64,000 nucleotides of DNA from Podospora bellae-mahoneyi (GCF_035222275.1 NC_085886.1:3348001-3412000), one strand, 5' to 3'. Positions 46,109-59,144 are shown, counted from the first letter of the stretch. Translations and numbers: made by a program. Notes: generated from the letters alone by a model not told the origin.

Positions 46109-47236
46109 TTATGAGTCTCGGCCAAGGCGCTCCTCGTCATCGTCCCGAAGTTCATACGCTGGCCGGAATTTAGATGCGCCTTCGCCTACAGCCAAGGCGG
46201 GATTCGGACGGGTATCAGTGACGCCGCCAAGGGACGTGAAGCCACGGTTGTAAAGATCGCAAAATGGGATATCAAGATGCCGGATAAACTTGATCAATGG
46301 TTGTTAGCGTCACTCGTCTGGTGTGCAGGTGACGACGTGCTGAACTTACTGCCCAGATTTCAACATAATGCCAGTCGATCACAGGATGAATGCGCATAAA
46401 CTGCGGCCAGCCCGCATCAGTGGGGTTGAAGTGCGAGAGAAACTCCCCATGGGGGTCGGTCCGTCTTGTCCCGAGAAATATGGCTCTGATCGCGGGACGG
46501 TCCAGCAGATATGCCTCGAGCGCGGGCCGCATTGGTAGCGCATACCGTTTCAGGTCGAGATTGTACTCCTGCGCCGTTCTCTCCACAAACTCCTCGACCT
46601 CGGTAAACGGATGACGAGAAACAATGTATATCGACTGGAGGGACTTGTTTGTGTGGAAGCTGTGAGCCGATTCAACGGGTTCCGACGTCGGCGGTTGTGA
46701 TGGCGGAGTCGGAATCTCGGACGGGGCTGCGACAACACTCCCAGAGGAAGTCGGCGGGCTGATGCAAGTTGGCAAGCAAGCCAAGATTAAAATCAGAAGC
46801 ACGAGACAGTCCTTGCCGCCGTTGTACGAGAGAGAGAGGTGATCGAGCCTACACGGTTGCATCCAAAGACAGGTCAGCGTCATGTCGCAAAGGCAGCACA
46901 TCACAAACGGCACGGCCCCCGCCTCACACCGGGCAAGAAATGACGCAGCACCTACCCATATTGGCGCAGCGCCTCCTCGATCACGCCAATGGACACCCGA
47001 ATCTGGCTCTGCACATTGCGTAAGACATTGTCGTTGGTGATGTCCTCGGTAAGGAATGCATCGATCTTGCCCCGCAGCTCGTAGCAGATATCTGGCAGGG
47101 TACGCTGCGGTGGTTGCGCGACGGGCGCGGGTTCACCTTGCTTCGCAACTCCGTTGGTTCTCGGGATGGCCTGGGAAGCGACGGCGTCGTCGTGTATCAT
47201 GGCGGTGGTGTTGTTGCTGGCGAATGAGCAAGACAT
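46109..47236 (-). CDS. FAD1: FAD synthase (FMN adenylyltransferase)
   Basis: Transfers AMP from ATP to FMN to make FAD in the cytosol. 319 residues (yeast Fad1 306). Exons are 47236-46956, 46848-46350 and 46288-46109; introns are 107 and 61 bp. It belongs to the PAPS-reductase-like fold: the ATP pyrophosphatase loop is LSLSYNGGKDCLVLL (about 98-112). The conserved flavin-side block FLGTRRTDPHGEFLSHFNPTD continues into GWPQFMRIHPVIDWHYVEIWAF, joined across intron 2 to IRHLDIPFCDLYNRGFTSLGG. Residues ~115-160 carry a Pro/Ser-rich insertion (PPTSSGSVV, PTPPSQPPTS), a variable loop in fungal homologues. It is divergent from the F-box gene with 371 bp between starts. No cofactor of the neighbouring flavin oxidase needs co-regulation with it; proximity is probably chance. 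Confidence 0.94.
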
Positions 47237-47607
47237 GGCTGGTAAAGTGAGAGTTGGCCCCTGCCAACCTCTGTCAGATGCCAGACCCGACTTCGATGGC
47301 CGCGCCCCCCAAGCCCAGACATCATGGTAATCTAGGGTAGGTTGGTGGACAGGGGTAAGCGCGGGGCGGCAGACCGAAGTTGGCCCGACCGCCCGTTCTC
47401 CGTCAGCCGCCCTAACCGTAATTACACGCGTTGTTACGGATTGCTGATTTGGCTGCCGATGCACTAACAGAGGCTGCCGCGGCATCGCAGCAAGGTCAGC
47501 GGCCACTAACAAAAACATATCCACTCACTCGGACTGGTCAAGCTCCAGCGAAGAGTTCCACATGAGATGGCTCCAAAACGTCGAGCTGGACATGCATTCA
47601 TGCCACC
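47237..47607. promoter_or_regulatory. Divergent intergenic region of FAD1 and the F-box gene
   Basis: 371 bp between two start codons. The FAD1 frame stays open upstream to 47524 but is Trp/Arg/Pro-rich and non-family, so it was not used. No clear core element was seen. Confidence 0.45.
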
Positions 47608-49085
47608 ATGACCACGAGGGCAAAGGACAAACGCATTGCCAGCAGACTCGAATGCCTTCCCTCGGAACTCATCGAGCCTATCCTGGCCAACCTGACATTC
47701 CGAGATATCATTGCACTGTCGATATGTGCCGAAGACAACTGCCAACTGGCCAACGCTCTCGTCATCAGCCCAGCATGGAAGGACATCTGGCCTGTGTATG
47801 TGGCTCGGAAATCCGAGTTTCAGACAATCATGTCTCTAATAGTACCCTTGGGCGGCGGGAGCTGGTTAGCTTGATTTCCATTTCTCTCTGCTGTTATTGT
47901 TCCACTGTTGCTGATGGAAAATAGGCATGATCCTACAGATCGCGAGCTAGGTCTGACTCCGGATATGTTTCGTCGAAGAATGGCACGCGGAAAGAACTCT
48001 ATGGAACGGTTATGACTTCTTTCAACATACACATACCATCGTGTTTGAGAAGTTTCTGGAAATCACGGCCAGGGTCGGTCTTGCGACATTGTCATTCTTG
48101 TGCAGGAACTTTCACTGGAAGAAATAGCAACGATAGTACCTTGGCTTACCAGTGAATCATTTCCGGATGCCGATGAACTGCGCCGCGAGCTCTACAGAGA
48201 GATGAAAATGCTGAGATGCGCCTGTAGAGTGGACCCTGGGTCATATTCAACACCACTCGCAACCAAAGGCCAGCAACGTGTTTTTACACGGCCCGGGTGC
48301 CGGCATAAGCATACCAACAACCGATACCAGGAAGATCGCTCCCACAAATAAAGGCCTTCATGGATGGATATTCGGCTGCACAAACACGGCTCAACGCAGT
48401 TAAGGTCCAGCAACTCGTGGCATTGGCCGCTCAATACTCTCGCCACTACACCCAACTCAGGATGTCATTGGCACCGCAATCTCCACGCCAGAACATTAGC
48501 CACATTTCCACAGCAGCTGTGAGTGGTTGCCGAGTTCATACCTAGGATCCTAGATCTTGATCGACGCCGTGAGCCAAAAACATCCAAACATGGCCACTGT
48601 CGGTTTCGTTACCCGCATGCTTGTCTCATACCCTATGACTGGTGTCTCCGCCTCTGGACCAGGGTTGTAGAAGCCTACCCTTCCTTGCTGGACATCACAG
48701 TGAAACCAAGCCCCATCGTTCTTACAATCCAACCTCCACTCGTCCACATCTCTCAGTGTCTTCAGATTGCTTTGCAAGGGCTCGACAGGTGTTACGAAAA
48801 GCCTACAGTGATGAACAGTAGACCGTTCACGATGGCAGTCCCAGTCTCACGAACCGAACTAAACGATGGTGCGTTTGTTCATTTCGCAAGGTCTTGTGGC
48901 CTCTCTGAAGGAGATAAGCTGACTGTTTCACAGGTGTTCCAGTATTTCCGGTGCACGAAAAGCCGCTTGATTTACATCTTTGTGGGAATGCCCGCTCCAT
49001 GATCGATAGCCAGGAAACTGAGTGGCTGGAAGATACGTTCCCGGAGCTTGTTGTGGAGATCATGCGGGAGGAGGCTGAGGCATGA
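47608..49085 (+). CDS. F-box-like protein gene; central exons unresolved, possibly decaying
   Basis: The first exon (47608-47864) codes SRLECLPSELIEPILANLTF, RDIIALSIC and ALVISPAWKDIW, a typical fungal F-box of ~45 residues that would bind Skp1 in an SCF ubiquitin ligase. A second exon from 47925 adds WHDPTDRELGLTPDMFRRR. Between 48010 and 48520 natural-looking peptides lie in three frames (YDFFQHTHTIVFEKFLEI; ELSLEEIATIVPWLTSESF; AFMDGYSAAQTRLNAVKVQQ) that I could not join with standard splice sites. The 3' part is clear: a frame open from about 48523 to 48868, then a 65 bp intron (GTGCGT..CACAG), then 48934-49085 ending LVVEIMREEAEA. Either several small introns were missed or frameshifts have broken the gene. 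No substrate-binding repeats (WD, LRR) were recognised. Confidence 0.5.
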
Positions 49086-50775
49086 TGGGCCGTGGCAAAA
49101 AAGGAACTGGTTGATGATATTTGGAGTGATCGTCCCGTTTCGCCATGTCAAATCATCTGTCCCCGTGCGGCTAAATTGTGATGCGGGCTTCAATGGACTG
49201 TCAACTACGCCTTCTTTGCTGTGCATGTGTATCTTGGCTTGGCCTTGAGCCATGACCTGCACGTGGTGAACAGGTAAGGCATCTAGCCCTGATAGGGTCT
49301 ATCAAAAATTACAGGGCTTCATAAAGCAAGAGAGGACTATTTTGGCGCCACTTATATGTTTAACTACAGTTCAAGAGCTGAGCCATCTTCAAGGGCCAGT
49401 CACTATGTTGCGTAACCTGTTGACGATCCTCAAAAACTCGTTGCCTGTATTTCAAGGCCTATTCAAGAGGTCCAAGTAGAAAGGCATATATTGGATATCT
49501 GTTTGGAGTTGGGTGGAGAGCACCAAGAAGACTAAAATAATAGCCTACATAGGTACCTGTGTACATTGAATGGCCCTTTTCACTTTGTACCGCGGAGGGT
49601 ATTGTTTCAGGGGATTATCCAAACAAAGTTTAATTATACAGAAGGGCATGTAAGCTTCATATTCCAAATACATCCTTCATCTTTGTGTGTCAGCATCGAC
49701 CTCCACTGCGCCATAATGTTTCCGAAATCACTTCCAGACAGGCGTCCCTTTCACTCCCCGATTGCAACTGGCCACAACACCTTCCCGGCGCCATCCTCCA
49801 CGCCGTCCATCTCAGGCGCAGCAGACATGTACCATGGATCTGTATTCACCACCAGGCCCTGTCTTCCACACGATATAAGCTTCTGGTTGGGCGATCATGT
49901 TGATGGCAACTTTCGTCATGTTGGTATGAACGTATGCCCCATTTTAGCTGCATGTTTGGTTTCATTTCAAAGACTCCCTCCAGGGATGAGACGGTGATAG
50001 TGTATCCAAGCGGTCTGAGGCCCTTGCCTCCTTGCGTACTCTTGTCAATGCCAGCTCGCGTTGGCTGCCCTAGCCTTTCCCGTTTGCTTTGACCTGTCGC
50101 TGGACCATATTTAGCGTCTCCGTGAGCTTCATTGGAGGGTCGCGGGGATAAATCAAGATGCATGGTAGATCCCATCACAGGAAATAACTCCCTGTAGAGG
50201 ATAAGGAGCACAAGAGCGTTGACCTAGTGCAACCACACCACGTCTTCATATAGTATTTCGGAGAGAGTCTGGACAGAGGACGATTCAAAGTAAGGATGTC
50301 CCAACTCTTTACGACGATCAGCCTTAACACCATCAAAAAGAACCACGTTGTATTGCTGAGAAGAGGCCTCATACAGGCCGGAATCAGGGTCGACAATTAG
50401 AAGAGGATATAGCCACTACTCGAAAGCTGGTTCTTAAGAGTATCGCAACGGTGCATGGTTGTGGTATCTTGTGGTAGTAGCCTAGATTGGCACGATCACG
50501 GGTGCCAAGGGCGGTTTTTCTGCTCAGTTGGAGTGACCCGGGAAGTGAGTGAGCTGAGTCCACATAGCTGAAGACACCGCATGGTCGACACATTAATTTG
50601 TATACCAACTTGGAAGTGAGGGTCGTGGAGTAAGTATTTGCATACATAACAGAGACGAGAGCGGCTTGGGAGTTAGCAGCTGATATGCCACTAGACCTCA
50701 TCCCGCCAGTTACAAGGTGACAGTTCGGCAGGTTTCGATCCATCAGCTCGGAGACTCGACTAATGAAATGGCAAT
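49086..50775. other. Boundary zone with a possible decayed minus-strand ORF
   Basis: Between the F-box gene and the AT-rich block. On the minus strand from ~50400 to ~49850 a natural-looking peptide runs through a single TAG (VDPDSGLYEASSQQYNVV through SEILYEDVVWLH, stop, then VNALVLLILYRELFPVMG). A CAG-to-TAG change, the RIP pattern, would explain the stop. No family was recognised. It may be an old gene eroded at the heterochromatin edge, or chance. Confidence 0.3.
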
Positions 50776-50976
50776 TACATGACTAATTGTGAGTTTAAGG
50801 GGCTTCGAAGCACGATAGCATAGGAGCCTAGTATAGAAGAGGATGTGCAAATAATAATGATGAAAAAAAAAACCACTCTAAAGTAGAAACTGTATATAGA
50901 CACATTCCTTATTCAGTATTCGCATATTACACTTTATAGGTGTTAGGGTTATATATAGCTTTTATTTATTAAATTA

Positions 50977-51340
50977 TAACGAACCCCTATCCAGAACCTC
51001 TAAAAGGATACTAGTTAAAAGCACTTCTAAACAATCCTAGTTCGGTATAGCTAAACAGTATACAATAAATGGCTTGTCTCAATTACAATAGCTAAAATAC
51101 TACGATTATGACTTATATTATATACTGCGGAGCTATCTATCTATACCAGCTAGTTCCTCCGTATATATAGACTTAACACTAAGCTTTAGATTATTTTATC
51201 TTGCGAGGATTATAATGAACTCTGGAGGATTATAAATAATTTTTAGAAATTATCTATAATTCCTTATACACTAAATAATCCACTTTCTATTAGTCCGTCC
51301 TTCTCTTTTATAATTAATTTTACTAGCGATTAACTATATA
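50977..51340. repeat. Truncated, RIP-mutated LTR copy
   Basis: It matches 5818-6190 base for base apart from transitions and small gaps. For example GGATCATA there is GGATTATA here, and ATGATTCCCAGGAAC is ATAATTTTTAGAAAT. It begins TAACGAACCCC (TGACGAACCCC in the best copy) and is cut where the next LTR starts at 51341. Confidence 0.75.
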
Positions 51341-51749
51341 TAATGAACCCCTATTCAGAACCTCTAAAAGGGATACTAGTTGAAGGCACTTCTAAATAAT
51401 CCTAATTCGGTACAGCTAAATAATATATAATAAATAGCTTATCTCGATTACAATAGTGTAAATACTAACGATTATAACTTATATTATATATACGGAACTA
51501 TCTATCTATACCAGCCAGTTCCTCCGTGTATATATAGACCTTATGCTAAACTATATTTACTTCTACTTAGTATCCTTAGTATACTAATCATAATTATTTA
51601 GTTTATTTAGTACCTTAAGCATACCAAGCACTCTACTTAATCTACTTAGTGCCTCAAGCGTACTAATTAATTATTCTTTACTATAATTAACTTTCTTATA
51701 CGTTCTCCCGATTAGCCCCTACTTCCATAGCCCTATAACCCGTTCTACA
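51341..51749. repeat. Second LTR copy, divergent 3' half, 409 bp
   Basis: It begins TAATGAACCCCTATTCAGAA, directly abutting the previous copy in the same orientation. Homology to the family holds to about 51540. The rest differs, with TACTTAGTACCTTAAGC-like repeats, and a plausible end at TTCTACA gives 409 bp, the length of the 5818-6226 copy. This is a subfamily with a different half, or a chimera. Confidence 0.6.
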
Positions 51750-54700
51750 CTAGGGTTATAATATAATACCCCTCCTTGTAGGCTAACGCTCCGATAGTTT
51801 AATTCGCTTATCTTTTTTAATAATAACTTTTAAATAAGTTTTCCTCCTTTGTTACTAACCTTCCGTAATATTTAGCCGCGTTAAGAAGCCTATACCGAAA
51901 AGCTTTTCTAATACCTTTCGCCGTTAAAATCTTATAGCTACGGTTTTTATTTTTTATAACGAAATACTTCTTTATTTTTTTACGAAAACTTTATATTTTT
52001 AATTACCGTATTTTCAAACGTTCTTTTAAATATAATTAGTATTTTTATTCTTATTACTCCGACTATAATATCCTAAGTCTTACTCCCGCCTTAATAGCCT
52101 CCTTACGTCGCTAGAAAGAAAAACTAGACCCTAAAATGGAATAGGCTCGTACGGTTATACTATAGGCTACTTTGAAACTCTCGCGAGTAGATACTAACGC
52201 TATACTTTAGTTACTAAATTCCGTCGCTTTATTACCCGCGAAAAGCAGTTAATTAAAGATTTAAAGCGGGAAGAAATATAAATTTCTTTTATCGCTAATC
52301 TTCCTTTAACCTCTTCCCTTAGCTAGGCCTCCAATATATTAAACTATTCTAGCTAATCCTTACTTAACGACCTATCCTTTAATCCTAGTATAGCCGGTCC
52401 TTCTTTTCTATTTACATAGGACGCCGCTAGTAATACGCCTTCCGCTTCCTAAGGTAATTAAGACGTATAGCGCTATTTATATTTAATTCTCTTTACCTCT
52501 TCTAACCTCGTAATATAATACGTAGTACGTCGATTATTTATATCGAAAATATAGATTTGACTCCCGTTAAAGTTCGTTATTTAAGTTCTTTAATCCTTCC
52601 CTAGAAACTCGGATAATAATCTCTTTTTACTATCCCGCCTATAATATACCTTTAACTTTCTTTTATAATAGTAGAAGTATATAACGCTAGTTAGGCCTAA
52701 ATTCCTTCCTACTTTCTAACCTTATAGTATAGTATATAATACGTCGATTACTTCATCGGAGGCGTAGGTTCGATTTTTATTAAGGTTCTTCGGTATTAAA
52801 GGTTGTATTTATAAACTTTAAATATTAATCTTTTTAGTTATTGAGGTTTTAATCCGTTTAGGTATTACCGGTAAAATTCTTTTTACTTATTTAAGTAATC
52901 AAAATATATTTATAATTCCTATAAATTATTTATCGCCGGATATCCCAACTAATTAACTAAATACCTTAATTGAGTTTTATTGAACCGTAGATCTAATATC
53001 TCTTTTATATCGTACTTTTCTTTTTTATCCTTTGCTATTTCCTATATATTAACCTTACTTATTAATAATATAGGTTCTAAAAGTAAGATGTAAAAGGTAT
53101 ATAACCGTAAATATATTATACTAATTCCTGAATTTAAAGAAAAATAACTTTAAAAGTAATTTTAAAAGGACATACTTTACGGAATATCTCAAACATTTTG
53201 AGAAAACTAATAAAAATATCAAGTTATGAAATTTACATGGTATATTTATTTATTTAACTGCTAATATAATTTTGATATGAGAAAATAGATTAATAAGTAT
53301 ATAAACTTACGTAAACCTACTTTCTTTAACCTTTTTTAAATACGTATTTTAAATACCTTTCCAAAATCTATGACCCTGAAAAAAATAAAAATACTTATAG
53401 GGAATTAAATTACTTTTACGTTTTAAATACTTTTTAGAATATAGATAAAAAAAATTATTCTTAATTATAACCTTTATATCTCAAAGAGAATCCGAACTTT
53501 ATTTACCATTTATAATTTCATGATATAAAATAACCAAAATAAAACTATAATTAGAAATAACTATAATGTAAAGGAAAATCCCAAAAAGAAGATAAAGCGA
53601 TTATAATATTTTCCTTCATTATCTTTAAATAAGTAGCAAAGGTACTCGATTAACATGAAACCATTAGTGTTATAATAAGTGAAGAAATAATACTGTAACA
53701 TTGAAAAATATATATTTATGAGAATTTCCTTATATGAAATAACGGTAAATTTTGAATTATAAGGATTTATATATAATATTTAAAGGGCCATTACTTTACT
53801 CTTTAAATTTCCAACATTAGCCCTAATAAAAATAAAATCGGTTTTCAATACTCTCCTTATTATTAGTAATAATAACTGATTTGTGTAATTAAAAAGTAAT
53901 ACCGTAATAATCCTCGTCGATTACAAAAACCTTTCAATATAATAAATGTAATTATTAGGGTAAATCGACGAAATATTAAAATCAAAGATAGTAAACCGTA
54001 AACATTATATTATATTTCAGGAACCAGAGTATATATTAATAAGAGGAAGGGTGAAATATTACAAAAATATGATTTAATTCGAAAAATGTAAAGAAAGCCG
54101 AACGTAGAAGAAAGGTTAATTACTTAATTTATATTATATTTCATTAGAACTAAAATTAAATCAGTTTTGTAAAGTTCATACGAAAAAAGTCAAGTATTAG
54201 AAAGCTTATAAAAGGAGAAAATACAGGCTCAAAATTTCTTTAATGAAAAAATAACTACTCAGATAACTAAACTTATAAATATTATCATAAAGTTATATCA
54301 TCATTTAAAATTTCATTTTAGATATTGAGTAAATGATAAAAAATAAAACTTTATTAATTATATGATTTACATAAGAAAGGAATAGAAAATGAACATAAGT
54401 ATGAAAATATAATTAATCATAAATACTAAAAATCAGTTTAAAAAAACTTTTTCCCTTGTTAATCTTTCCTTTAGATTTTGTACTTCATTCCCGATAAACC
54501 TTTAATAATAAACTACACACATATACATTACTTTCTTTTGATCCTTTATAAATAATTTATCAATATTTTTAAAAGTTTATCTATAATATATTATAAAAAC
54601 TTTTCATTATTATTAAAAGCATTATTGAAAAAGTATGTTTTGAAAATATCGATAGGGTTTATAACTTGAGTCCCTCGCCCGGTATTTTGCTTTTTTAAAG

Positions 54701-54769
54701 TAATAATACTTGTTATTTATTCGTCTTAGTTTTAACCTAATTACTGATTTAGGAAATTATACTATAGGA

Positions 54770-54979
54770 AGATGGCCTACTTAAATAGCCAAGACGCCCT
54801 GATCACGTCCTGATTCGTGCTCTCAGTAATCATTGTGATCATGCCCTGATCACTCTGATCAGATCCTGATTGGCCTGTTCCGTGATCATGTTGATCATGG
54901 CCCAATCACCCTAATCACTTCCTGATTGGCTGAGGGCGGCCCGCGCCTCTCCGTCCAGCCCGTCGGCTTAACAGTAACA
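54770..54979. repeat. Partial LTR with repeated TGATCA palindromes
   Basis: It ends GTCGGCTTAACAGTAACA, like the family end GGCTTAACTGTGACA at 6226. The preceding ~140 bp hold at least six TGATCA or near copies (54800-54930) alternating with CCTGATT. The 5' half of the LTR is missing. Composition is GC-richer than the surroundings. Confidence 0.55.
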
Positions 54980-55364
54980 ATACTCGAGAATAACCCCAGC
55001 AGGAAGAGAAGAGCCTCCACAAAACTATGCCTCCAAAGCGTACCGTATTCGTAGCCCTGGAGCTCAAATGAAAGGCCCAAAGTGCGTCATGCACCTACCG
55101 TTAAGTGAAGTGCTTCATATGCCATGTTTTACAAGAGAGCGAAATGCTATATAATCCTAGTCCACTCGACTAGCTAAGCGCAACTTAATAGAGAACTAAA
55201 ATAAGTCTTTAGATATATAAAACTATAAACTATGAATACTACTAATATAATATCTAGAAAAGTTAGCGATAATAAAGGGAACTAGCAATTTATACTCTAC
55301 TCTATGGCTATAATATAATCCTTACCTTGTTGATGTTTCATAATAGCAGTGAATAAGTATATCT

Positions 55365-55559
55365 AAAGAGCTAGAAGAGACCGAAGTAATTAGAACTTTA
55401 AAAGAAAATAAAGTACTCTTGAAAAATAGCCTTAATATCCATCAGACTTGTAAGGCTAAGGTATAGATATATATACGTCGGAGAGGCGAGAAATATAAGT
55501 TTAAGTTTACTGGGAAGGCTTGCCGCTATCAAATGAGGAAAAGGTTAAAACGTGCCTAA
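55365..55559 (+). pseudogene. Fossil coding segment of a transposable element
   Basis: A 64-codon frame with a single internal TAG reads like protein: KELEETEVIRTLKENKVLLK, then a basic part (IRRRGEKYKFKF, MRKRLKRA) and a stop. Its Leu/Glu-rich start and basic end recall the C-terminal tail of fungal transposases or a gag-like region. It lies 54 bp from the inverted LTR at 55614. The element family is not determined. Confidence 0.4.
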
Positions 55560-55613
55560 GTAATAAGCCTATTACTGCTAACAGAGCACGACCGCTGCCA
55601 GTGTGTCACAGTT

Positions 55614-56040
55614 TGTCACAGTTAACCCAACGGCAGGTCGCGCAGTATGTGGGGCGCAGGACGTCCCCAGCTAATCATTAGGAAAGACAGGAGGCAGCCA
55701 ATCAGGGCTGGCCAGAAGTGCTATGGCGCCAAGGAGCACGAGGACTCTGCAGGACGCAAGATGCTCGGGATGATCGAAGGCATAGCACGACGAGCACTCA
55801 GCAGGATGCAATGTGCTAGGAGTGATCGGGGCCATAGCAGTCTGTATATACGGAGGAACTGGCTGGTGTAGATAGACAGTGTCGCAGTATGCAATAGATA
55901 TAAGTCACATTCGTTGGTATTAAGACTATTGTGATTGAGACAAGCCATTGTTGTACATTGTTTAGCTTTACAGAACCAGGGTTTCTCAGAAGCGCTTTGG
56001 ACTAGTATCGCTTTCAGAGGTTCTTGATAGGGGTTCGTCA
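55614..56040. repeat. Best-preserved LTR copy, inverted orientation, 427 bp
   Basis: It runs from TGTCACAGTTAACCC to GGGGTTCGTCA, so it has TG..CA ends on this strand. The reverse complement aligns with 5818-6226 and 50977-51340 (TGACGAACCCC, AACCTCTGAAA, GCTAAACAATGTACAA, CCGTATATAC). It keeps normal GC and shows little RIP, so it is probably younger. A direct duplication of TGTCACAGTT abuts its left end. The flanking 5-mers do not match. Confidence 0.7.
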
Positions 56041-59000
56041 CACCCATAAATACTATTATCATTTACTTTTCTAATCTTTTTAATTAAGTTACTAGTCTTG
56101 AACTATCTTTTTCAAACTATTAATTTATGTAAAATTTACTTTACTTATACTTTCTTCATGAATAATATTTTCTTTCCAATACTTAATATTATTAAATATA
56201 ACCTTTAATAGGTAGTATGGGAATAAAGAGAAGAGGCTAACATATAATATTTGTAAAAGTTATTAATAAAAAAAAGAGATTCCTAGAGGAAGAGTGTATA
56301 TAGTAGAACAATAAATAGTTTGACCCGTCGCCCAATAGACTGCCCATTATGTTAGGTTTTTTTAAAGCCTACTAATTTCCCTTACTATATGTTATAAAAT
56401 AACGACCGGAATATACTATGATATATGTGAAGAAAACTACTTAGTATTTTATATATTAACCTAATTCAATATAGTTCTTTTTTCTATCTTATGCTGTCTT
56501 ATTAACAATATATTATTTACTGTATCCCATGCTTTATAAAGTCATAATGATATAATATTAGAATGTATGTATTTATTTATTATACTTGTTTATTATTCCT
56601 TTATTAAAAGCTATGTGTTGCATTTATTTAGTCTTTTTATGCCTTTAACTTTTGTTTATTACTTTAACTGTTCTTTTAATTACTTTAACCTTTTTTTACT
56701 TCAATTTTTTTTTATAACTCTTTATTGATATTCCTAGTATCTATAACTATATTTTTGTTGGCATTTATTCATTTTGATTTACAGCTATTTTTGCTCTTAG
56801 AATAAAACCAGTTTAAACTAAAGCTTCAATTTCTATTATTTATTATCAATCTTTATTACTTAATTTATTAAGTTAATTTGTACTTTATGATGAGAGTCAA
56901 CATAGTTTAGAGGGTTTAGATATTGTTTCATTACTTTGTTACTCTTATATTTTAATATATAAATTAATACTATATAATTAAACTTGAATATCTTTTTTGG
57001 TACCGTAATCTTTTCCGTCAATCTGAATTATAGTACTAAAAATAATAGTGAGTTAGATTGGTATTGTTCTAATAGTAAATAATACCTAGATTTTCATTTC
57101 ATTATTAAATGTTCTTGTAGGTTTTTTCAAAGGCTATGATATATATAGAAAGATTGAAGGGTCGACGAATAAATGATTCTTAAGGTAGTTAATAATAAAG
57201 ATTTCATTTTTCGGGTAAAAATAAATAACTATAATAAAAATACAAACGTTAAAACCTAAGGCTTTAAAATATTACTAGAACCTCTCATTATGAGGGCTAG
57301 GAGGATTACTTTAAACTGTTGAGAGCCTTTGTTATAGAAAAATAACCTGGTCTTTAATAAGGCTGTCATTAATTCTTTATTTTACCATTATAGTTTTACA
57401 AGTATTAAAATCATTTTGGAAATTGAAAAAATACTTATAAAGTTAACTAATCAAATATCGTAAGGAAATATCATAGTTAGCACTAATATTATCCTTTATA
57501 TAAAAAACCTTTAATAAGAAAATATTTTTGTTAGTTAATATCAAAGGTTTATTAAACTCAGTAGATAGTTGACCAAGTTTTATTTCTTAATCTAATACCC
57601 TAGAAGGGTTTTTAAAGTTTTAGAAGCCTAATGACTTGTGAAAGCCTTCCTTTCAATCTATTAACACTTTATAAAATGAAAGACTTTCATAACAAAAAGT
57701 TAATAAAGATTAAAAAGAATAATATACAATTATTAGTATTTTTGCTATATTCGAAAGCTCATTTAAAGGTATTGAACTCTAAAGTCCTTATAAAAAGTAC
57801 TTTTTATGATTAACTATTAAATAAAATATCACTCTACAACAATTAGTATTGCTTATAGGCCGCAATGACTTACGCTACTTCTTAATAGTTTAGACTTAAA
57901 GGATTTTGATATTATTGAAAGTTTCTATAGGTATTGATAATAATAATCAAGATACTAAAAACGTAGGAATTAGTAAAACCATCAATACGGGTTTTACAAA
58001 TGTTAATAATAGGGGACTTAGGAACTTGAATGACTAATTCCCGCTACTTTATTGAGTTGATCCAATACTTCTAATAGTTAAGAATAGTTTTAAAGTTCAT
58101 AATTTAAACTAGAGAATTTCTATACATCTTTATATCATCAATTTTAATAAATTGACTAAAACTTTGGTAAAGTTATTAACTTCAAACGGCTATGAAATGA
58201 ACTTAAAACTCTATCTATAGTACTTACTACCGGAAATTAGAGTCTTTAAAATATACTTTGTTTATAGTTTTTGGTATTTACATAAAAACTTACAGTTATC
58301 ATTACTTTTTTTAATTAGTTTAGTTTAACGATTTCCTGATTAATAGAGGTTATTTACCGCATTTTAGAAGGATTAAGATCGTTTAGCCCTTGAACTATAG
58401 GAAATTCAGGAGATACTTGTATAGGTAGAAACTTCAATATATACTTAAGAATATGTATTATCTATATTAGTTTAATATTTACAGCTAAACCTATGAAATT
58501 TTGAATTATTTACACTTTAGTTTCAGTATTATTTCGTAGTATAAAGTTTTCTTAATAACATTAGTATAAAATGTGTCGCAGTTTTTTTCTTTTATATTTA
58601 AAGTTATAATTATTTTGGTATAGATATTGTTTATTATTCACTTATATTTATCTTGTCTTTGATGAGATATTGAACTTTCTAGCTTTATATTATCTATTAA
58701 GTAAGAAATATAACATAATCAACCGAAATGTGTAATTTTATAAATGAATAAGAGAACGTGCTTTGAATTTATCGACTTTGAATAACGCTAGTATCAATAT
58801 CAAAATTTGAGGATTGCAATATGAAGTTTAAATATTTTGCAAAGTAATCCTAGAAGTTCAAAATGACCATATTGTTTCAATTGATTAAAAGTCTATACTG
58901 GATAGTAAAATTTAAGAATAATATATGACTTTATTTATTATGAAATAGGTTTCAAAATAAAAGAATAATAATATCTCAATGTAAATTGCTCATTTTCTAG

Positions 59001-59144
59001 AGAAATACTATTATCTAGAAAGGTTAAAGTTTTTAAGAGAATACTTTAATATAAAATGCAAAGTGTCTCTAATTTTTTATATCTAATAATCATGGTTGAA
59101 ACCTATTTTTGCGATAAACTCATTTTGAATAATAAATACACTAC

